16,018 nt of DNA from Cochliopodium minus (lineage: Eukaryota; Discosea; Himatismenida; Cochliopodiidae), in the NCBI GenBank assembly GCA_024220525.1, contig JAMYWO010000390.1, forward strand, positions 1,454 to 17,471, written 5' to 3'. A model generated the notes under the pieces. The model was not told the origin of the DNA and ran no database searches. It saw nothing but the letters and a program-made list of their open reading frames with translations. This document shows positions 8,863 to 16,018 of this stretch, one piece after another. Every line of letters starts with the position of its first letter. Within the stretch, counting starts at the first letter, position 1. The position numbers and the translations under genes are program-made.

Positions 8863-9081
8863 CTTTTTCAATTTTGAAATTTTTTTTTTTATTTTATATT
8901 TAGAACGATGCTGTGAGGGATATTTTTATTTTTAATTTTAAAGTTTTATTCGAGAAAGATTGTTTGAAATTCTTGATAATAAAATCCACTTCAACTTTAC
9001 CATATTCTTGCAAATAGTTTATTTTTTATAATAATTTTTAAATTTAACCAAACAAAAAAAAAAAAAATAAAAAGGAATAAT
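8863..9081. promoter_or_regulatory. 219-bp bidirectional promoter region of the NPC gene pair
   Basis: The start codons of the NPC1-N-like gene (minus) and the transporter gene (plus) are only 219 bp apart, so both transcripts must start within or very near this segment. It has a T-run next to the minus-strand ATG, an A-run next to the plus-strand ATG, and a more mixed core at about 8905-9030. No named element is recognised. Co-regulation is inferred from geometry only. Confidence 0.55.
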
Positions 9082-10462
9082 ATGAAGAATTTGATAGTGA
9101 AAGGTAAACGATAAGGGATAATCATGTTGATCTTTTAATTTTTGTTGGATAATAAATTTAAAAATTAAATTCTTCTTTTATTCAGGGGATGATTTGGGAG
9201 ATTGGATTGCTATCAACATATTCGGGAGTAAGAAACGAAACCAATCGAATTTTTGACGATCAAATTTAAATTTTAATTTCAATTTCCTATCAAACAAAAG
9301 AAATAGCAAGATTCTCGTCTAGATATCCAATACCAGTGATTTTGGTTTCTATGATAGGGATAAGTTTATTTTCAATTGGACTAATAAATGTGAGTATAGA
9401 AAGTGATATAGAAAAGGTTATAAAACATTTTAAATTTCTTTTAAATTAACCCGTCAATTGATATGATCATGAAATTTAATAGATATTCTCGATTATAATT
9501 GCATTCCATAATATTAAGAAAGACAACATTATTAAAATACCCTTCCAAAAATTATCAACAATTGTTTGCAGATAGTAATTATAAAGTTATAATAATTTGA
9601 ACATCTCGATGATTCAATGATTTAAAAACTAATTACATAAAATCAATTTATTATCATAGTTATGGGTGCCTCCAGATACAAGATCAATCAACGAAAAAGA
9701 TGTGTATGATCAAAATTTCGGAGAATTCCAAAGGATAGAAGGATTGATAGCGATACCAAAAGGCAAAACGGCAAACATGTTGGAACCCACAGCTATATTA
9801 GAGTTCTATTCTCTTCATCAACAGATAGCAGCGATCAATTTCACATCCAAAGACGGGAAGAGACAACTCAACCTTGAAAGTCTTTGTTTTAGGCCTGCTG
9901 AAGGAAAAGCTTGTTTAGTTAACACTGTATTTGATTATTGGTGGAATAAAACTTTAAATAATTGGGATATGGGTAAAATTCAAAAAATCCTATTTTGATA
10001 TAATTTAAGACATCTCCAAAATTTACAACTTTATTGGCGAATTTTAATTTATAACTAACAAATTTTAAACTGTTGTAAAATTTAAATAAATTTTAATAAA
10101 AAAACAATTTTTGAATCATTTATTAAACTTTTTTTGTTTTTTTTTTTCATTTAAATTATTTTATTAAAATTTTTTTGTCTATCAAAGATATTGTAAAGAA
10201 TTCAACTTTGAACGAAATTCGCACAAAAGTATCATATATAGCAGCCAAAACACCCTATGACACCGCTATTTTACCACAGCAGGTGATGGGAGACAGATCC
10301 TATTTTATTCTTACCCTTGCTCGTGTAGGAGCATTTTTTAACGTGTATTTATTGAATAATGACAGACCTGATGACGCTATTGAATGGGAAAAAAAGTTTT
10401 TGAATATTTGTAAAGAATTTAACAAAACTTCTACTTACATTGGTGTCTCCTTTTCTGCTGAT
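9082..10462 (+). CDS. NPC1/Patched-family membrane transporter lacking the N-terminal domain (3' truncated by gap)
   Basis: Exons 9082-9103 (22 nt), 9186-9227, 9301-9416, 9660-9972 and 10188-10462 join in frame to the first 256 residues. The short cytosolic start contains FGKIARFSSRYP and runs into one membrane helix (about 32-50, IPVILVSMIGISLFSIGLIN). Next comes the family signature LWVPPDTRS at 61-69, a FGEFQRIEGLI segment, and a luminal domain with LCFRP...CLVNTVFDYWW, the usual Cys-rich start of the middle luminal domain in NPC1 and relatives. This places the first residue just before NPC1's second helix; NPC1's N-terminal domain and first helix are absent but a similar domain is encoded head-to-head upstream. 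The family moves sterols or other lipids with proton or sodium coupling, in lysosomal or plasma membranes. The remaining exons (sterol-sensing helices and second half) lie beyond the gap at 10554. A PTCHD-like identity is equally possible. Confidence 0.82.
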
Positions 10463-10479
10463 GTAAAATTAATCAAATC

Positions 10480-10553
10480 TTTTTTATTTTTTATTTTTTA
10501 TTTTTTATTTTTTATTTTTTATTTTTTATTTTTTATTTTTTATTTTTTATTTT
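10480..10553. repeat. Heptanucleotide microsatellite (TTTTTTA), ten units
   Basis: Ten perfect 7-bp units (10480-10549) and four further T run directly into the ambiguous base at 10554. On the plus strand the array begins 17 bp after the presumed donor (GTAAAA at 10463) of the transporter's fifth intron, so it is intronic there, not coding, although it stays open as a repetitive hydrophobic peptide. Confidence 0.9.
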
Positions 10554-10554
10554 N
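10554..10554. other. Single N: unsized assembly gap or misjoin
   Basis: One undetermined base separates the microsatellite from GC-richer DNA coding for a kinase on the other strand. The transporter stops in an intron on the left and the kinase stops in mid-exon on the right, so more than one base is missing. At least the rest of both genes would have to fit here. Confidence 0.85.
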
Positions 10555-12581
<2,027 letters not shown>

Positions 12582-12958
12582 CTAAGATTGAAAGTTATCA
12601 TTATTATTCAAAAAATGAAATTTATTTGAATCATTATTCAAGATCTGTTTTAATCAGAAATTTGATAATAAATCTGCTATCTTTATAATACATTGACATA
12701 AATTTAAATAAGTCAAAGATATTTTATTATTTTCCTAATTTCGATGATATTCTTGATTTTTATCAGTTTCTCGATTAATTACAATAAACAACATTTTAAA
12801 AAATTTGTTAACAATAAACATTAATATCCGCTTTGTTGTAAATTTTGATTAGTATAAAGTGAATATGCATCATACATTAACATTTATTCCAAAGAATGAT
12901 ATATAGGTTTTAATTCGCATACATAATAATATTTAATGTTGATTTTGAGATTCAGAAA
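12582..12958. other. Non-coding stretch upstream of the kinase ATG
   Basis: No exon can be supported on either strand. The base composition is more mixed than the homopolymer-rich introns elsewhere, as in other presumed promoter regions of this window. It is either the kinase promoter or, if the ORF at 13174-12959 is its first exon, most of a 443-nt intron. Confidence 0.35.
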
Positions 12959-13174
12959 TTATAAATTTCGTTCATCTATCAGATGTCTCTTTGATAATTT
13001 AAAAATTTGAATTCTATTTATTACATTTATTGCATTTGTGAGGATTTCTATTTTGTGTGCATGACATGATATTTGATCTCCTTGTATTATTTGCGAGATC
13101 TGATTGGATGCATCCTCCATAATCTGATAAATTTTCTTGATGGATTCATCTATATACTCTAATTCTTTCTCCAT
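12959..13174 (-). CDS. Short helical ORF, possible first exon of the kinase gene
   Basis: The ATG at 13174 opens a 71-codon frame with balanced, coding-like codons and a helical, charged sequence (MEKELEYIDESIKKIYQIME...). A donor (GTAATA at 13024) after codon 50 is in phase 0. Joined to the acceptor before 12581, also phase 0, it would extend the coiled N-terminus of the kinase by 50 residues across a 443-nt intron; the part 13024-12959 would then be intron. Alternatively it is an independent small gene ending at its own TAA, or not expressed. I do not recognise a family. Confidence 0.4.
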   Translation of the reverse strand: MEKELEYIDESIKKIYQIMEDASNQISQIIQGDQISCHAHKIEILTNAINVINRIQIFKLSKRHLIDERNL

Positions 13175-13487
13175 ATCAATTATAGACTAAATTTCTTTGA
13201 TAAATGTCAAATCAGTTTCAAATCTTTTGCAATTTTTATTTTATAATTATTTTTTCTTTGTAAAAGCTTGATACCCTAAAAATTCAAAGTTTTGTTTCTC
13301 AGATTTTGGCTAAATTAAAAGAAATCAAATTGGATCAAATCAAGTTTCAAATATTCATCCAAAGGAACTCAAAATTTTATTTTCAGCATTATCATTTGAT
13401 TTATTTTTTTCACAGAAAATAAATAAAATATATTAAAAAAAATTGAAAAAAGATTTTTCGAAATTGAGACAATATTGGAATTAGAGA
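13175..13487. other. Divergent intergenic region before ankyrin gene 2
   Basis: This 313-bp spacer separates minus-strand and plus-strand starts and probably holds promoters for both. A frame without ATG is open at 13264-13422 (52 codons, plus strand, ending in TAA); nothing supports it as coding, and it has no downstream splice partner. No RNA gene or repeat is seen. Confidence 0.4.
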
Positions 13488-15262
13488 ATGGGAAATAATG
13501 ATTCAGTAATGCATGATAATATGACTTATCAATTTATCACCTTTGAGCAAGTAAAAGAGCTCGTAAAGAAGAAAATAAGCCTGAATACGAGAGATATGAA
13601 ATCAAGAACACCCTTCTACATCCTTTGCTGCGCCAATAGCAATATAGATCTGGAGATGATCAAATATATGATGGAGAATAAAGCAGATGTGAATATAGAA
13701 GGAGGGAAGAAGAGATCATCGATAGCACATCAGATATGCTCGAATAGAAACGTAGATTTAGAAATCCTCAAGTATATAATCAAGAAAAAGGCGAATATCA
13801 ATCAGGTAAACGATAATCTTGAAACCCCATTCCATCATGCATGTATGAATGAGAAATTGGATCTGGGGATGCTTTCATATCTCCTTAATAAAAAGGCGGA
13901 TATCAATCAGAAAAACATATTTAAGGAGAATCCGCTGCATATCCTTTGTAAGAACAAGAATCTGGGAGTGGAGATGATCAGACTCATTTTGGAGAAGAAG
14001 ATTGATATTAATGAACAAATGATCGAATCTTATGAAACACCATTATTCTCCGCCACTAAAAATAAGTTCATCAAAGTTGGTATTAAAAATAGCTTTTGTT
14101 TAAATTATTTTTAAATTATTTTTTAATTTTTTATTTTTAATTTTTTATTTTTAAATTATTTTTTAAAATTTAAAATTTTTTTTTTTTTATTTATTTTTCA
14201 AATTATTTTTTATGTTTGTTTTTTTATTTTTATTCAACAGAAATTATTGAATATCTCATTGATCAAAACGCCAAGATTGATCACAAAAATCAATACGGAA
14301 ATAATGTATTACACGATACATGCCACAAAACAGTGCATTTGGATCTCATTAAATTTTTCGTTGAAAAAAAAAAGATGGACATCAATTTGGCCAACAAGTT
14401 TTTGTTCACTCCTCTCCATTTGGCCTGCGAAAATAAAGATTCAACTATTGAAATGATCAAATACCTTGTAGATAATAAGTCCGATATAAATTCTAAAAAT
14501 TCATCAATGGGTACTCAATTTTTATTTTTTATTTATTAATTTTATAATTTTTCAATAATTTTATTAATTTTATTATTTTTTATTTTTTATTTTTTCTTTG
14601 TTTAATTTATTTTATTTTTTAATTTTATTTTTTATTTTTTATTGTTTATTTTATAATTTTATTATTTTTTATTTATATTTTATTTATGCATGTTTATTTT
14701 TTATTTTTTTATTTTCAAAGTGAACCCAATATTGTGTTTGTTCAATAATAAAAAAGAAGTTCCATTTGATATGATAAAGTATTTAGTAGACAAAAAATCA
14801 GATCTAAACTTGCAAAACAAAACAGAAAAAATATCACTGATATACATGAATTTCTTAAACAACCCAACCCACGAAACAGTCAAATATCTCCTCGAAAACA
14901 AAGCGGAATTAATCACCGAAGACAATAAAGTCCAAATTCCGGTCAATATCTTCAAAGATATTTCTGAAGAAGTTTTTTTAGTTTTATTGTCTCATCCAAA
15001 TTTTTTCTTTGAAAATTTAAAAGAGATTATCAATGAGAAATTAACTGATATTTATTCTGATTATTTAAAAGCAAGACTTTGGAATGTTCATAGACACAAA
15101 TACTTCCCTTCTTCTTCTCAAGTTACTGTATTTTATGTTTTGTTGTGTATGAAGCGCTATTCTTTTCTTTCTATGAATATTTTTCCAAAGCCTTTGTTGT
15201 TTCTTTTAATCAGAAAAATTGTGGCCAATGATCACAACAAACATGAAATAAACTTTTATTAA
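13488..15262 (+). CDS. Ankyrin-repeat protein 2, possibly N-myristoylated (three exons, 467 aa)
   Basis: Exons 13488-14079, 14241-14510 and 14721-15262 join at phase-1 junctions that rebuild GAA (Glu198) and GTG (Val288) and restore repeats cut by the introns (KFIKV|EIIEYLIDQNAKID). About nine ankyrin repeats follow a capping half-repeat; the best are TPFHHAC, NPLHILC and TPLHLAC units, while later ones (NPILCLF, ISLIYMN) are degenerate. The protein starts MGNNDS, which fits the Met-Gly-x-x-x-Ser/Thr signal for N-myristoylation, so membrane association is possible. Residues about 373-467 carry the same C-terminal module as the other two ankyrin genes (FLVLLS, RLWNVHRHKYFP at 407-418, NIFPKPL near 440). 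Introns are 161 and 210 nt and T-rich. It converges on ankyrin gene 3, with 64 bp between stops. Confidence 0.88.
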
Positions 15263-15326
15263 AACAAAAAAATTTAATTATTTGTTTTTAGAAATTTCTT
15301 TTATTATTTTTCTTTATTTTAAATAT

Positions 15327-16018
15327 TTAATGGAAAAATAATGAAATTTTTTCTTTTATTTCATCATTTTTATACATAACCATTTTAAGAATCATTCGAA
15401 AGATGGGCTTGGGTATTGTAGAGGAAGCTTTTTTGGAAAAATATTTGAAAGATAAAATCATTTGCGTAACTATCCTTTTTGATTCATCATCAAAATACTT
15501 GTGTCTATCTATACTCCAAAGATCTCCTTTAGTAAAAATTGATGAGAAAAAAGAAAAAAATTTTAAATTTAAAAAAAAAAATTTTTCTAAAATTAGATAA
15601 AAAAACTTCAAAAAAAAAATAAGTAAGAACCATTTAAATAATCGTTCTTAATTTGATCAAATCTCATGAATGAATAATCCCTGAAAACAAACTGGTATTC
15701 AGAAAGAGTCAACAAATAGATGAGAACTTCTTCTTTGAAAAACTTGAGACGAGGAATTTGTACATTTTCTCTAATTGAGAGAACACTCTTTTGTTCGATC
15801 AAGTATTTAACAATTTCAATGTTCGTTTCATCATTTAAAGATAAATAAAAGTGAAGAGGAGAATGTTTGTCATTATCTAACATGTTCAAATTTATTTTGT
15901 TTTCCACAATAAACTTGACATCTTCTAAATTTATTTTTTGGGTGTTGTTGAAATAAAGTACCAAAGCACTCTTTTCATTATTTTTGTAAAAACTTTGGTT
16001 TACTTTTGCATTACTCAT
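15327..16018 (-). CDS. Ankyrin-repeat protein 3 (5' end probably beyond window)
   Basis: Exons 16018-15631 and 15526-15327 join in phase 1 (G + GA = Gly130), giving DYLNG|DLWSIDRHKYF, which lines up residue for residue with DYLKARLWNVHRHKYF of ankyrin gene 2 and so supports the 104-nt intron. The ATG is the last codon of the window. It lies inside a loop resembling the end of an ankyrin repeat (SNAKVNQSFYKNNEKSALVLYF), so the true start is probably an upstream exon outside. Only two repeats are visible before the shared C-terminal module (about 97-195: VLIYLL, LW...RHKYF, IPKPIF). With 195 residues visible it is much shorter than its two relatives. A complete short protein is the alternative. 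Confidence 0.8.

Noticed and set aside
8616-8903. Plus-strand ORF antisense to the NPC1-N-like first exon
   Set aside because: The minus strand has signal peptide, cysteines and matching exons; this frame begins in the intron and has no family pattern.

Overview
The window looks like nuclear DNA of a very A+T-rich, intron-rich unicellular eukaryote. The genes are split by many short introns, mostly GT(A/T)...AG and many without a pyrimidine tract. Coding blocks are separated by A- or T-homopolymer-rich DNA, every complete 3' end uses TAA, and no bacterial operon signals are seen. The style of the ankyrin repeats (about 35 residues, of the kind TPLHLAC...IKYLIENKSDINxKN) and the mix of proline-rich, kinase and ankyrin genes suggest an amoeboid protist such as Anaeramoeba. 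That taxonomic guess comes from memory and is not proven by the sequence.

Layout, left to right. 1-1010 (+): 3' part of a proline-rich protein with a C-terminal ubiquitin/Ras-association-like region. 1217-2855 (+): three-exon ankyrin-repeat gene (407 aa). 7695-3099 (-): a 19-exon gene for a sarcosine/dimethylglycine dehydrogenase-like flavoprotein (840 aa), with a 13-nt and a 25-nt microexon. 8862-7975 (-): four-exon secreted, probably GPI-anchored protein resembling the N-terminal sterol-binding domain of NPC1 (or the related folate-receptor fold). 9082-10462 (+), head-to-head with it across 219 bp: first five exons of an NPC1/Patched-type transporter that begins where NPC1's second membrane helix would be, without an N-terminal domain. 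10554: a single N after ten copies of a 7-bp repeat; it cuts the transporter and also a convergent protein kinase gene (12581-10555, -). 13174-12959 (-): a small ORF that may be the kinase's first exon. 13488-15262 (+): second ankyrin gene (467 aa) with a potential N-myristoylation signal. 16018-15327 (-): third ankyrin gene, convergent with the second and probably continuing past the window.

Gene models were assembled by hand: every internal exon junction given for the dehydrogenase, the NPC pair, the kinase core and the ankyrin genes keeps the reading frame and restores family motifs across the splice. Two points stand out. First, the NPC1 functions appear to be split into two divergently transcribed genes, a lipid-anchored luminal sterol-binding-like domain and a membrane permease, probably sharing one promoter region. 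Second, the three ankyrin genes share an uncharacterised C-terminal module of roughly 80-100 residues (LW...RHKYF...PKP). The dehydrogenase has no obvious functional link to its neighbours.
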